A DNA stretch of 64,000 nt from Sclerurus mexicanus (taxonomy: Eukaryota; Chordata; Aves; Passeriformes; Furnariidae), in contig VWZF01000299.1 of NCBI GenBank assembly GCA_013396755.1, positions 359,352 to 423,351 of the forward strand. Reading direction: 5' to 3'. Shown here piece by piece: positions 37,001-50,013 of the stretch (position 1 is its first letter; the number at the start of each line of letters is the position of its first letter). The notes beneath the pieces were generated by a model. The model was given only the letters and a program-made list of their open reading frames with translations, had not been told where the DNA came from and did not search any database. The translations under genes were made by a program, and so were the position numbers.

Positions 37001-39399
37001 CCTGGAAAAACTGGCTTTGGAATGCAATAGGCAAGGCATACTTTGCTTTTGTTTTGTTGATTCACACATCCCCTGTTGAGTGAGCTTATTTCATTTATTT
37101 GTGCAACCACACACATATCACTTTACACATAAATGAGGATATTGGTCTCCACCCGGGTTCACAACGCTCAGTTTTGAATACTGCGTATTAAGCTGAAGAA
37201 GCAACATTGTATGGTCGCCATGTGTCAAACAAAGTTAATTACTGCAATAGTAGTTGCATAAAGGTGTTTCTGAAATGCAGTTTTATAACTGGATGAACAG
37301 AACTGAAAGAAAAAAATCAAAACGCAAGAGGAATATTCCCTGAACTGAAATCTAATTTCTGATACAAAAAAACATGGATCAGGCTGAAACCAGGCAGTCT
37401 CCCTTCTTATGAGTGTGGCCTCCTACCATGCACAGAAAAGGTCTCTTGCCTTTACTCTTGCTTTGCACATTCAGAGCTATGAACATAAGAACAATAAAAA
37501 TAAAGGACCAGAGGAAACATTGTGGTGTTTCCCCCAGTTAGTGTCCTGGTAGGAAGTTCAACAGAAAGGAGGCTTCATATGTTTTTCTCTGCTGTTTGAA
37601 TTTCCTACATGCAACCTTCCAAACTGACATTAGGCCACCTGCAGCAGAATATTGCTATGATTTTTGGGTACTGACGAGCTACTCCCCAATACTTAATTCT
37701 AAATTTTTAGTGGAGCAGAGAGCATGAAGTGGTACACTAAAGTGAGAGACTCAAAAACGGAAAAAGTCAGCTGTTAAATAAAAGAGATTTTGAACTGCAT
37801 GGTCAAGACATATCTGAACATACCGGGTTGCATCCTCAGCTGGGAGAAATAACTTTAAGATCATTAATCTAAGAGCTACACTGCTTTCCCCCCTGCTGGT
37901 GATGTAGCACAAGTTAAAAAGTATTCAGTGTTGGGCTCGCACATTGCTAAGCTTTGGTGGTTTGCCTATTTTATAAAACAAATTGAGAAAACCATGAGCA
38001 TTTTACAAGTTGTCCACTTAGAAAACCTGAGCAACTCAATACAAAGATAAATTAATATTGATGGCACTGATAATTGGGTCAAGATATAGATTGATTAGAG
38101 TAAGAGCTTAATCTATCTAGTTTTGCTAGATTTACTAGATCAAGAAAGAACGATCAGAAGTGCATTTATATCAAGATAGAGTTGGAAATAAGCACCACTG
38201 GTGGCAAATAAAAGCACAGCACCTTTCAATATCATTCACAAAGATTGTTTTGGTTCCCTAATATAGTGATTTGATACCAACAAAACTGCATTTATTTCAA
38301 AATAGATATAAATGCTGGGTTTACCACTCCACTGAGGAACACATTTTTCTGCTGAGGATCAAAGCTGAAGCCCATTAAGAACAAGGTGCCACACCAGCCT
38401 AGCTCAATGGAGAATCAGGAGCTGCACATGTTTTGACTGCCAGAGCCATGGTCCTCCCCTTGCCACACAACTTCTTCTCACCCACTGACATTTCCAGGGA
38501 TTTCAACTATTGATCAAATCTGGCTAAGAGAAATCAAGAGTCAGTCTTTTCTATAAACTTGCAGTTTGTCTACTGCACAAATGAAGCAAGCACATCCCTT
38601 AGCATTGATCTTTTTCTATCATTTGAGCAATGAATGTGTTGAAGCACTGTTGTAAACAGGGTGGGAAGACTACTTCTGTGCATCAGAAGTAAAACAAATA
38701 AGACAAGACAGTAAAAAAAGATGTTTTCTTGCTGAAACAGACCAAATCACAGCATGGAACTTTATTACAGAATGTGACAGCAAAGCACTAATTTGCTTCT
38801 TTGAATGATGTAGAGTCAGTCAATAAATCTCCAGCTATCACAGAAAATCCTTCAGGCAAATACAGACCAGAAAATCAGAATTCACTCTTCTTTCCAAGGA
38901 ATACTTGAAGCATTTAACCTTTTCTCTGCTGTACCTTATTTCTAAGGTATTGAATCCATACTTTATTACCATGTTTTATTTTCATCATATTGATGTTTCC
39001 ATGCTTCCATTCCTTGAAAAAAAAATTAGTAAAAAAAAATAAAAATAACCAAGCTTCAGTGAACCAATTAATTATTTCTGCACAATTTAGATTCTACTAG
39101 GTACTGATTCAAGGTATGTGGCTTGCTCACTAAGGTCAAGTCAAAGCTGAATAAATATGTTAAAAACTGTGTCAGATCAGGGCTTAAAACCTATATCCTG
39201 TATCCACAGCACCACATACTCTGTAGCTTCTGTAGTATACATTTTCTGGGGTCCCTGTTTTCTCAGAAGAGAAACACAGCAATGCTCTACTCTCTGAAAC
39301 TTTGACTTCTGCTCATCAGCTGAAAGTGGCTTTAAAAGCAAAGGCTATTATGTTAAAAATTAAATTAAATTTTAAAAAGGAAAACCAGCAAGCTGGTGA
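34031..39399. other. unique AT-rich DNA, no gene identified
   Basis: No transposon or coding exon is recognised over about 5.4 kb. A 100-codon minus-strand frame at 35581-35883 starts with a hydrophobic, signal-peptide-like stretch but overlaps a plus-strand frame and matches nothing I know. Sequence around 34480-34960 and 38030-38160 is AT-rich but complex. Confidence 0.45.
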
Positions 39400-39541
39400 A
39401 GTGGCTTGAAACTCAAGTTTCCAGGGGAGGTTAAGTGTAATCCACTCCGCTATCGGTTTGATGCCAGCGCCAGCGAGAGATGCCCAGAGTCTAAAGAGGG
39501 ATTACAGGTCAGGTAATTCTGTGTTGATTCTGTGATATTCT
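39400..39541 (+). mobile_element. possible CR1 3' end with ATTCTGTG tail
   Basis: The block ends in aattctgtgttgattctg followed by tgatattc (39515-39540), resembling the CR1 terminal octamer-type tail. The preceding ctaaagagggattacaggtc could correspond to the 3' UTR. The upstream part is not clearly CR1, so the left edge is a guess. Confidence 0.3.
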
Positions 39542-40359
39542 TAAGGCTACCTCAGTTCCTGGAGGATTCAGACTCCACACTGAATATAAGAGGAGGGCTT
39601 TTTATAACTGGGAACTCTTCTGGATGCAAAATTCTCACTCTGATTGCAATGTTTGTTACTTGAAAAAAAGATTCAAATTCAGGAACAGAAAGGCTTGCAT
39701 CCAAATGACCCTTTTTGGTTCAGATGTTAAGAGAAGATGCCACTGCACTACAGAACCTCCTACTCTCCTCTTCTGCCTGGAGAAAGGGCAAGGGGTTGGT
39801 GGAAGAGCAAGGAAGGGAATTACAGCTTCTGCAAAGGCATATCAAGGGAAAATGAACTGTACTCATACCTGTGTTCAGATAGAAAGAAATGAATTTATGT
39901 AATACACTTGCAAATTTAGAAATGATGAAAAAGTAAGTATCAGTTTAAAAAGAAACATTGTTGGGTTTTTTGGTTGGTTTGTTTTCTGTTTGTTTGTTTT
40001 GGTTTTGTTTTTATTTTGGGTGGCATCGCCTCAACCACAAGATACATGAACTACTAAATCTTAATTTTCCAAAGGAAAATATTTCAAAGACTTTACATTC
40101 TGTTAATCACAATGATATCTTACAAAAATTCATTTGGAGGAGCCCCTACATTCATCTAACATTTCAATGGAACAGTCAATGAAATGTTGAAAGGAATGGA
40201 AATCCTCTTATCCAACTACTTGTTGAATATGCAGCCACACTTGCTTTCTCCAGCCCTCTGCTTCATACTTAAGATGAGCTTCACACAAGGACTTGAAGCT
40301 ACCCAATTATACTACAAAGTCCATCTCAAAATTCTGATTTTCCATAATGCCTATAAATA
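39542..40359. other. unique DNA, no gene seen
   Basis: Contains a T/G-rich simple patch at about 39960-40020 (gttt/ggtt words). A 92-codon frame at 39624-39902 has no recognised family. Confidence 0.45.
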
Positions 40360-40480
40360 GAGAATACAGAAAATGATATTGAAAGGACCACAGGAGGTAA
40401 TTTATCCATCTTCCTAAGCCAGGGGCATATTATTTCTGAAGACTGCTGCTGTCTCTACAGTGACAGAATGTCTACCTGGA
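40360..40480 (-). mobile_element. possible ancient CR1 3' end
   Basis: The plus-strand words gatattgaaaggaccacagg, aggtaatttatccatcttcc and aggggcatattatttctg resemble the reversed CR1 3' UTR (gaagggacctcaggaggtca, tctagtccaaccccctg). The match is weak and short. Confidence 0.3.
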
Positions 40481-40904
40481 TCAGTGATCTATGCCCATAC
40501 CTTCTGAATATTTCTATCTCATCTTCTGCACTTTTCCTTTAAGAAAGGAGTCAAAGAGAGTGTCCTTTGCTGCAGTACACTGTGGAAATGAAGAACATTT
40601 CTGTCCTCTATTGGCGAAGCCAGTGCAGTACTAGACCATTAGTAGTGCTGACCATCAGCTTCACACAGTTTCGCTATCACCTTGTATCCCCCTTGCCTGC
40701 TTTTTCATCTTTTATTTAGGCAGTAAATGCCTAATGCTACTGACCAACCTTTTGCTCTGTGTATGCCTAAAATTCAGATCAGAACTTATTTGGTAAAATC
40801 TTTACACACATTTGTGGTAATAACATGGGAACAAAACTTAAAAGACCATATTGTTAAAAGATGAGAAAACCATGAACTTCTATTAATTAGTTCATAGAAC
40901 TGTA

Positions 40905-41140
40905 AAGACAATGGATGTGGTTTAAGCAATGATTAGCAGACAGCTGGGGTTTCCCGAGAATATTGTCAAACCAAACTAATTTCCTTCTACAACATGATGA
41001 CAGGCTTTTTACAAGAGAAGTGTTAGCTGCTTAGATTTTTACACTGTCACATATAATATTCTTACAAGTAACATGAAGAAAAACAGGTCTGAGTGAAATG
41101 TTCATAAAATAGCTGGGAACATGACTGAATTTATCAGATT
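40905..41140 (+). mobile_element. ancient CR1-type LINE relic, reverse-transcriptase central region
   Basis: The plus strand holds gtcaaaccaaactaatttcc, ttctacaacatgatgacagg, cttagatttttacactgtca and catataatattcttacaagt in succession. This is the order seen in old CR1 ORF2 for the segment encoding 'CQTN.IPFYD.IT', 'VYLDF.KAFDTV.H..L' and 'KL...G'. Every frame is interrupted. It represents a different part of ORF2 from the relics at 3440, 29255 and 51345. Confidence 0.55.
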
Positions 41141-41587
41141 AGTCAATGAAGATCTGTATTTGCTGTAAAATCAAAGGATGGAATAAGCAGGGTTATCCAG
41201 TGGTCATGCATGCAAAGATGTTGAAAAATAAGAGAGCAATCAAAAATTATGTCAATAAATTGGATGAATTATTTGGAAACAGTATGGAAAAAGTGTGAGA
41301 TACACTACTCTTAGGCAGAAAAGTTCAACTGCAAAAGTAGGGTGTGGCAAGAGTTCTAAATTAATTAGGGGTGAAAAAATCATGTTTGTTTCATACATAT
41401 AATTGGAGTGTATGTGGGGTATTAAGGCAGAGGATAACTTATGCACATGCAGTGCACTTCACCCAATGCTTATTTAGTCTGGGAATTCCCCACAGTCACC
41501 TGTATAGGTGAGATAAAGGGACTGGTGTGAGACCAGGGACCAGCCTGAAACTAGATGATGGCCTAATCATTCACAGTGTTTGACTGA
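41141..41587. other. unique DNA, no gene seen
   Basis: A 64-codon minus-strand frame (41252-41446) lacks support. The sequence leads into the LTR candidate without a recognisable boundary. Confidence 0.4.
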
Positions 41588-42066
41588 TGTTACAGGAGGC
41601 CTCCTGGTGGGAATTCACACTTTTAGAAATTACTCCGTCTTCCCAGGTCACACTGCTGTATTCACCATTTGTGTGGCTGGTTATGTTAACACCCTGGGTG
41701 GAGTGTCCCAAAGACTGCTGTTGGTGGTTCTTGCTGCAGAACTTTGAGTAGATAAGACATTTGTAACCAATTAATACAAATTGTTCCTGCAGAAATGGTC
41801 ATGTCTTTTACGCAAAGATATTTAAGAGAAATTTTGTATGTAGTTAAGATATATATAGACATATAAATAGGAATGAGTCACACAGTTGCTGGGTGGTGAC
41901 TTGATTATAAGTGGGCAGAATAGTAGTTCAAGGGCCTCAGCCCATACAGCTGAAAATGCTGCTGCAAGTGCCCTTGCAATAAAGACTCCTGTCACCAGAC
42001 ACCAGCCATTCTGCTGAAGAGATTTGATTCCCCCTGCATTTAATACCCCATGATAAGAGTCTCACA
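41588..42066 (+). mobile_element. second solo LTR candidate, edges unresolved
   Basis: A TATA-like box (atataaatag, 41861-41870) is followed 107 bases later by a polyadenylation signal (aataaa, 41978-41983) and a U5-like stretch (gactcctgtcaccagacacc). The proposed start tgttacaggaggcctcc shares its first nine bases with the LTR candidate at 22540. A right end at 42066 (tctcaca) is one possibility. No target-site duplication could be fixed and no primer-binding site follows, so both the boundaries and the identity are tentative. Confidence 0.4.
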
Positions 42067-42102
42067 AAGTTTTTCTGTATCAATCACTCTCTCTGACCAT
42101 CT

Positions 42103-42396
42103 ATGCAACAGCAGGATGGAAAACAAGTGTTTGTGCAACAATATGGTGCAAAAAAGGGTATAAGATTCATAGAGGGTCACCATATGAGTTTCACTCTGCT
42201 GCAAGAAAGGCAAATTCTGTCTGAAGATACATACAGAAGAACAGCCTGCAAGAGAAATGAAAGGATCCTTCTGCTTCTCCCAAGACAGGAAGACTCAGGT
42301 GAGGGCTTAAAACTGAAAAAAACATGTTCTTCATGTTCACAACAGGCAGGACAAGAAATAATGAACATAGACCAGAACAAAGAAGATGCAGGTTAG
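42103..42396 (+). other. unrecognised 97-codon open frame
   Basis: The frame opens M-Q-Q-Q-D-G-K-Q-V-F-V-Q-Q-Y-G-A-K-K and is hydrophilic, rich in Q, K, R and E, with two cysteines near C-S-S-C. No family is recognised. It lies just after the LTR candidate but does not look like a retroviral gag start. A minus-strand frame (42177-42380) overlaps it, so chance is quite likely. Confidence 0.15.
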
Positions 42397-45209
42397 AAAC
42401 AAGGGAAAACTGTCTTTAAAGGAAAGAATGCAGAACAGTGGACTAGTCCATTAGAAATGTTACCAAATAATCTGCAACAAATATGAGCTTCTTGATCATT
42501 TGAGCACCTTTGCAAGCAGTGAAAAATCTCTTTTCAGTTCTATCCCCAAAGAATTCTGTGATATGCAAAAGGAAAGGAGTTAAAACAGATATTTCTGTTA
42601 TCAGTAGAGCTTATAAGACCATTAAGTCCACTGGACTGAAATATGCTGTTATAGGAGCTTTAATACCTCAAGATATCATCTAAGTAAATAGACATATTTA
42701 CTCCTAGACATATTAGCAGATGAATAACCAATCTCATAAATGTGTAATGAATGAATAACTTGTTTCAGTCCCTGGAGGTATCACACAGACTAGATACCAT
42801 AATTTTCTCCTGAAGAAGTGTCCATTTCAAGGACAAGCCTATGAATTTCCCATGATATGAATCAGTACCATCAGTACCTCTACTTGGGTCTATTTGCAGC
42901 AGGAACCCCCCTTTTGTTTAAACTGAGAGAGCTGCCAAATATCATGCCTCTCGCACAACACTCAGACATTTGGCAGCAACAGTGGTGACTCCTGCAGCCT
43001 GACTACGCAGAGGGAGCTGTAAGAAATGTCTTACAGTGTAGCCGAGTCTGACATCAGGAACCTGTCTCTAGTCTGTCCTCTTGCCTCCAGCTCATGTGAG
43101 CAGCCAGCAAGGGGTACCAGCAAAGAGATGTGGGCCAAAGCTGACTCTCTTAGTTCCTTTCCCAAAGGGAATGGGGCAGGGGAAACAAAGCTGCCAAGGG
43201 GAGAATTATTTGTCAGCAGAGAAGATGACAAATGAGTACATTGTTTGCTGTTCCCAGGAAGGCTATAGCAAAACTGAAGGTGAAATCATACCTTTAAATA
43301 TGCCCTTTAAGCAACCCAGACTGCTTGCCGATGACACAGTAGTTGCTGTTTAATGAAGACAGAGGAACACAAGCCTCTCTATGGGACACTCTGTGAAGGT
43401 GAAGATCTGCAGAAGGTCTGTGAAGTATATGCTGGTGCCTGTGGAGCCAGAGACTTACTGCTCTTTATGCCTGATAAAGCCTATGGTCCTGAAAGCACCA
43501 ACTGCACAACCTGAGTCTTAGAAATTGTCTCACACCACTCTAAGCTCTCTCCCATTGAAAGTCAGTCCCTCGAGCTTTTCCTTATTATCAGCTTACTGTA
43601 AGAAGATTCAGCACCATCTCTTGGCAACACACCTCCTTCCATCTGCACCACATATTTCATTATGTCCAGTATCTCCCTCCTTCAGACTTCTCTAGACTCA
43701 CATGAACCCATGTGAACACCATTTAAATTCCTTCCCAGAGATAAGCATCAGCCTTTCCCACGCTGTTTAGAGGAATATAGCAAGCAGCTTTTCTTTTCAA
43801 ACACAGATTCAGCTGCTGAATTCTTATTGAATAATTATGACCAAAAGATATATTTGACTTGTAGAAAGCTACGTGAAAAAAATCAAGGAAATCTTGTAAG
43901 ACTCCAAAAACTCTGAGTAGCTCTTAGGAAGTTACTTTTATTAGCAAGTGCACATACAGCCTCCCACTCACTAAAGAAAAAAAAAATCCTTAAAGAGTCA
44001 TAAATAAACTAATTATTAAGGTTTAACGTGTATCTGTCATGTTTCAGAAAAAATGACAGCTTTCAATAAAGAAAAAGAGAACTACATCTTCAGCAACTGT
44101 AATCACACATTAATTAGTTCTGATATAACTTCAGAAACATTTTAGTAACAACCATGCGAATTTATGACTTAAATGCTTCTGCTGATGGGAAACATTACAC
44201 CGAAGATAGTGTGATATAAAGTAGCACCTATCAGCTGCTACATTATCTGTGGTGGTGTCCACCCACTTTACTGAGGAAAATTACCAATGAACCTCTGAGA
44301 GAAGGAATGTGCTATGTGTGGGTATTGGTGCAGAGTCTGATCTTGTCAGAGCCCAATGGTCTAATGGCAAGTGAGAGGCTGAACACTAAGAAGCAGAGGT
44401 CATGTTGGGGGAAGGGTTGTTTCCTTGTTTTTGCTGGGTTTTGTGAGTTTACTTTTTTACCTCCCGATCCTTATGTATTTTTCTCTAGGTCAAAGGAAAT
44501 AAGTTTTCTGATGCAAGATATTTTGGGAAAAAGAAATAAATCTATGCTATTCTGTCTGTTCCTTCACTGACCTGTGTCACTCTCTATTCCTTGTTTTTCA
44601 GATCACAGCATTGGCATCAGACTCCATTCAGCATGGATACATTCCTATCAATCACTCCTTTCTTCTTAGGAGAAATATACATTTCTACAGTATAACTGCT
44701 ACCTGTGTTGGTTCTTATTACCAGCAGATGACAAAACACAGCAGATGAGACTGTATGGTGTAATCTGACTGACCTACATTTCACTATCAACCTCTACAAG
44801 CTTTAAATGCATTGTTCCATACTTTCAACTCATTTCAGCATTCAAACTGAATGTTTCCAAAAGTCTCCCCACAAATACAGAATGTTTCATTTAACAGTCT
44901 ATGCAGTCAGACATGACTTTCTGTGTTTATTTACAGAATGCTATATGTTTGAGTCAAATGTCACCTAAGAACTGCAACAAATCCCATTTTTTATTCTTAC
45001 ACCTGATCCTAAAAAGACCAATACAAATGTGATATTTTCTTCTTTTGAGTGGATCCTTTTGAAGGGGTTAAAGTTACTCATGTTTAGTATTTTACAGGTC
45101 TGAGGGAATTCAGTGGAACATATGGAATAGAAATACATGTTTTCTAGTTAGTATTATAATAAAATATTATTGTACCATCTCTGAATTGTATTCAGAAATA
45201 TTCAGTGAA
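42397..45209. other. unique DNA, no gene seen
   Basis: Around 43030-43350 three overlapping frames of 66-90 codons on both strands coincide with slightly higher GC. None is recognised. No transposon is evident. Confidence 0.45.
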
Positions 45210-45234
45210 AATATGCTGAGTTGGAATGGACACA
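45210..45234 (-). mobile_element. 25-base CR1 3' end, identical to the end of the CR1 at 49464
   Basis: These 25 bases match 49483-49507 without a mismatch (aatatgctgagttggaatgg and the following acaca). In the latter they lie at the 3' end of a CR1, just inside the tail. The flanks differ. Either an extremely 5'-truncated insertion or a remnant of a longer decayed copy would explain it. Confidence 0.5.
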
Positions 45235-48200
45235 TCAACTTAGGATCAAATACATAATTACTATACAACACTTAGTTTAAAGGATAGATAGATAAATATA
45301 CATGTATATGTACAAGACAATATAATAATAGCTCTAACCTATTCAGCTAGATTCTTTCAATACAATGATTTTTATTAAGAATATGCTAGGAAGGCAACAG
45401 TGTCCTAGCTAAAGGGACACTGGGCAATCATTGTTTCTATCTATTGATCTACCTTTAAGATATTTTACTGTTAAAATATTATTAAAAAACCTCCTTCCTC
45501 TACTGAGAGGACAGTCCAGATGGAGGGAGACAAAACCACCTTGGAGACTGGGTTTTCTTCTTCCCAAAGTGTTGATATTAAAATAATTATTCTAAGGCAC
45601 AGAGGGGTTTAAACATTTCCAGTGTGTTTGCCAATTTCCAAGGGCACTTGAAAACATGAAAACAGCAGTGACAGAGAGTACATGCCTTGGCTGCAAACAG
45701 ACAGAGCTGGTTTGAAGCCTAAGAGGTTTGATGGCATCATGTCCGCAGGACCACGGAGTGGGCTGTGATGAAGGTGGCACTGTAGGTCTGCTGGGCGTGA
45801 GCCTTGGATTACTAACCTGCAGTGATAACCTGGAGACTTGTGCTTGCCACTCTCTTGCCAGGCACACTTATACATTTGCATTTTAATTATCTCAGAACCA
45901 CTGTGAATGCTAAAACTTAGAGAAACCAAGGCCAGTAGCATACATCTCTTACAGTCTTCTGCAGTGACTCTCATAATTGCTTCACTACTGTTCTCCAGAG
46001 CTGTTCATTTTTTCTTTAAATTAGTCTACCTTTATAGCTTCTTAAAATAGATTATTTTCTTGAACTCCTCTACAGCACACATTGATCTTCTTTCTTCTAC
46101 AGGCAAGTAGTAATTATGTAGCTTTCCAATAACCTTAATTAAAACAGAAAAACCCAGAATAGTACTCCACAGTGCTGATACTTTTATTCTAACCTGTATC
46201 TGTTCTTATTTTCAGTGACAACATTTACTACTGTTGTGAAGAGTTGCAGTTCTGTAGCTGAAGCATTTTGATCTGGAAAATAGTTGTGTATATCCCTGAT
46301 AATAAATTTTAAAATCTCTATGTTCTCAAAAATATTTATTATTTCCCAGACTCTGAGTGCCCAAAATGTTATTCAAGAGCACCTGCTGTAGGCATGTATG
46401 AAGATGAGAATGCAAAATCAGAAGACACCATTCTTACACTGCCAATTACATTTGCCAGCCAAGGCTGCAGAGAAGTGCATTCCCCAAGGAGCCAGAATTA
46501 CATGCTAGAATCACTCAAAGGGATCACCTATCATTTGATCCAAATAAGTGCTGAGAACTCATTTTATCAGCAATAACTGATCATAGCAAAAGACTTTTGG
46601 TTAAAATCATCCTTCTGGTTATGAGTCCACACACTAATGTCGTTCAGACAGGCTGGCATTAGCCCATTAACTCCCATGGCAAGAGAAAAAGCTCATGGTC
46701 TTGGTTCAACTCTCTTTTTCGTCACTGCTTTTCACTGTAACAGATATTAATTAAATACCTCTTCTTTTGAATATCCATAATCCATTTCTGAATATTTTTT
46801 GTTAATGAAAGCCTCACACCCATGACATGTGAAAATTAGTGTGCTATGGCATGTCTTTTTGTAGGTTCTGTTGGCTGGGGTCTCTCGCACTGCTCCTGCA
46901 TCCTTGCACTACATACACCAAGCTCTGCTATTCATCAAGCCTTGTTTTTCACCCTGCCTTTGACAAGATGCATGGCAATATTCATTCGGTCTGCCCTACC
47001 ATCACAGTCTGATTTGTAACCTAGCTGCTCAGCTGTCAGCTCCACTGCAGGTTGCATTTTATTTTAATAAAACTGTGGGAGTGAGACAACTTCTTTGTAC
47101 AAGCATGACAGAGGCCTGGAGCTTGCCTAACTGAATCCATTAAGGCTTTATATATTAAATGATCTTCAATATCTATTTAAATATGAAGTGTTAGTGATCT
47201 GACACAATGCTAAGAATAAATTTAATTGACTTTTGTTATTTTTTCTTTTGGAGTCAGAAGCACTGAGTGGTGTTAATGCTCTGCTACTGGAAAGGCCCCT
47301 CTACCTGTCACTGACTGCAGAAGTGGGTACAAACCTACCATACCAGCACACAGGACTAAAACCCAGCCTGCTGAGAACATTCAAACTTCTTATTAAAACC
47401 TAACTATTGCAAAGTATTTAATGCAAGCAGGTGAAATTTAATGAAGAACAGAAGATTGGACATGGGTAACAACAGCTGATCTTGATAGACTAATTATTTT
47501 TGTCTTCAGTTTCCAAATGGTATATAAAGTCCAAATGCTTTAAATAGCTTGTACATCCTTAAAAATGAGGCACTTGGATTTATTGCTCCTAGACCTACAC
47601 TAAACTCACATCACTTTTATTTCTCAAATGGAAAATGCAAGCTCCTGTATTAAAAAAAGAGCTGACTCAAACTGGAGGAATGCAAAATCTTTGCAAAATT
47701 TAATTCATACAGTAAATAAGGTAAAACAAGTGTAACTAAATATATAGGAGATAACTAGAATTAGATTTGCAGATCAGTAACATTGCTGGTTCTGACAAAG
47801 TAAATTTATCCAGCTTTCATGAACCGGATGTCAAATGTACCTCAGAACATGCTTATGTTTTTCTGTTCCATCTTTTCAATCTGATTTCACAGACTGCTGT
47901 GCCATTAGCAAATGGGTTGCTACTTTTAAAAAATGGCCCTGTCAAACCTAGTATTTAGCAGGGAGATACAGTTCAGATTCTGACACCTCTGTTTCAATTC
48001 ACTATCAATCATCAGGTTAATTATTGCTCTAAGAGAATCAGGAGATAAACGTAAGCCAAGGTGTGAAACACCTGGGAATGAGTTTTGCACTCTCTTATGT
48101 CCTGTTTTGCCCCACTGATATAATCAACAGAGGAATAAGAAAAAAGGTTGAAATTCATTCCCTTATAGAAAATAGCTTTGTTCAATGAAAATTTCTTTGC

Positions 48201-49463
48201 AGAAATAAATAAATGTTTCTGAATGACATTTTAGTCTGATTGATGTTTTCTATTGATTTGCATAGAGCTACAAATCATTCCCTGTCTTCTGCTTGTGACA
48301 GGGTATATATACAGGATATTTTATGAATTTCATCTATCTGGAAGAGTATGAAAAACTTTTCATATAGTTGTTTTTTAAAGGTAAAAAGTAAGATACAGGT
48401 CTGATTTTACAGTCTTTATCTTTTGTTCCATTCCCTTAGACAGACCTAATACAGTTTGTGAATGCCAAGGAATGATATACAATCATTAATTGCCTTAAAG
48501 AAAGATATTTGCCTTTTTAACACTATTTTGGAAATAATATATAGACCAAAAGCAAGAGTGTTTGCTCAACTTAAAATTATTTTAACTTGCTTGAACTCCT
48601 GTGATAAATAAACATAAATAATAACTGAAATAAACATGCTCCAAGCCTCTTTAGGGAGGAGTTGATTTACTGTGAAGACTGCTTTGTGTGTCCTGCACTG
48701 CCCCTTGCTGGAGTACCCTACAAATGTGACAGTGTAAATTCTAAGAGCAGCACTAATTGAAATGTTCATCAGTTTCTGAACCATGGAGTAATCTTAAAAT
48801 ACAACGATCACACAATTTACAATCAGTCACTTAATCAACAGTTCATTGTCACATGTGGACTTCTCTGTAAAACTATTGACCATTTCCACTTGCAAAGACT
48901 AATTTGAGCTGATGAGCACTGTTAGCTTTTGCCTTGATTGCTTTCTCATAAGCAATTACTACTGAAAGAAGAAAACCATAAAATGAAACACCCAGAAATA
49001 TTGCTGCTTTATTGCTAATTAAAAGTGGCAAGAAAACCAAAGCAAGCAGATGCTTTCCTAGAAAAACATACCATGCCTAAGATGTACAGTAAATGTGAAC
49101 ATGATCCATATATAGAAATGAGAATAAGAAAAAAAAATAGCCTGCTTAGCAGTATCTCTTACCTGTGAAACTTCCATTACATTGCTTGTTATGCTTCAAA
49201 AATACATCTGAAAATCTGGTGTCTGTTCCTTTTGTGTGTGTTATTGTTCATAGAATCATTCATTCATTCTCAAAGTCATTGTAAGCTTGACAAAATAAAT
49301 ACACTTGAGTACCTGTGTGTGAAACTGTATTTTTCAACTTTATGATTCTGGTGATTTTTTGATTTAAGTTTTCTGTCATGAATACTATTCAATTTCAGAA
49401 AAATGTTTTCACAAAACTTTGAAAGGTCATTTGTACAACTGTGTATGGAGAAAAACTGACTTA
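45235..49463. other. unique DNA, no gene assigned
   Basis: A GATA-type short repeat lies at about 45283-45310. A hairpin (cagtgtcc / ggacactg, 45398-45405 and 45415-45422) is present. Minus-strand frames of 91 and 121 codons overlap at 45592-45974, and the longer contains a donor-like cactgcaggttagtaa. No product is recognised. Confidence 0.45.
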
Positions 49464-50013
49464 CAGAATCACAAAATCACAGAATATGCTGAGTTGGAAT
49501 GGACACACAGGGACATCAGGTTCAACTTCTGGTCCTGCACAGGGCCATCCCCAAGAGTCACACCATGTGCCCAAAAGCATTTTCCAAATGCTTCTTGAAC
49601 TCTGGTTCTGTGACCACTTCCCTGGGGAACCTGTGCCAGTGACCAACCACCCTCTGGGTCAAGAACCTTTTTCTAATTGCCAACCTAAAGCTCCCATGAC
49701 ACAGCTTCAGGCCATTGCCTTGGGTTCTGTCACAGGTCACCACAGAGAAGAGATCAGTGCCTGCCCCTCCTCTTCCCCTCATGAGAAAGTTGTAACTGCA
49801 ATGAGATCGCTCCTCAGTCTCCTCTTCTCCAGGCTGAACAGATCAAGTGACCTCAGCTGCTCCTCATACAGATTCCCCTCAAGACCCTTCACCATCCTCA
49901 TAGCCCTCCTTCAGATGGTCACTAAGAGCTTAATATCTTCCTTACACTGTGGTGCCCAAAACTGCACACAATGTTCAAGGTGAGGCTACCCCAGTGCAGA
50001 GCAGAGTGGGACA
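49464..50013 (-). mobile_element. CR1 LINE, 3' end with partly open ORF2 C-terminus
   Basis: The plus strand shows the reversed tail (cagaatcacaaaatcacag), then gctgagttggaatgg, agagtcacaccatgtgccc, ctccaggctgaacag and gtggtgcccaaaactgcaca, ending near aggtgaggctaccccagtgc. On the minus strand a frame at 49558-49782 includes D-L-F-S-V-V, F-R-L and R-K-R-F-L-T-Q-R-V-V-G-H-W-H-R-F-P-R-E-V, the ORF2 C-terminal block, ending F-K-K-H-L-E-N-A-F-G-H-M-V. It is about 550 bases, 5'-truncated, and the best preserved CR1 here. A 180-codon plus-strand frame (49441-49983) is its antisense shadow. Confidence 0.92.

Noticed and set aside
39455..39465. ggtttgatgcc, similar to a tRNA B box
   Set aside because: No matching acceptor stem, anticodon arm or A box at the right spacing, and the position sits beside a CR1-like tail.
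45592..45974. Overlapping minus-strand frames of 91 and 121 codons with a donor-like site
   Set aside because: Two frames are open over the same DNA, no acceptor is convincing, and neither product is recognisable, so coding status is not supported.
49441..49983. Plus-strand open frame of 180 codons, the longest in the window
   Set aside because: It lies antisense to a well-preserved minus-strand CR1. The openness comes from the repeat, not from a host gene.
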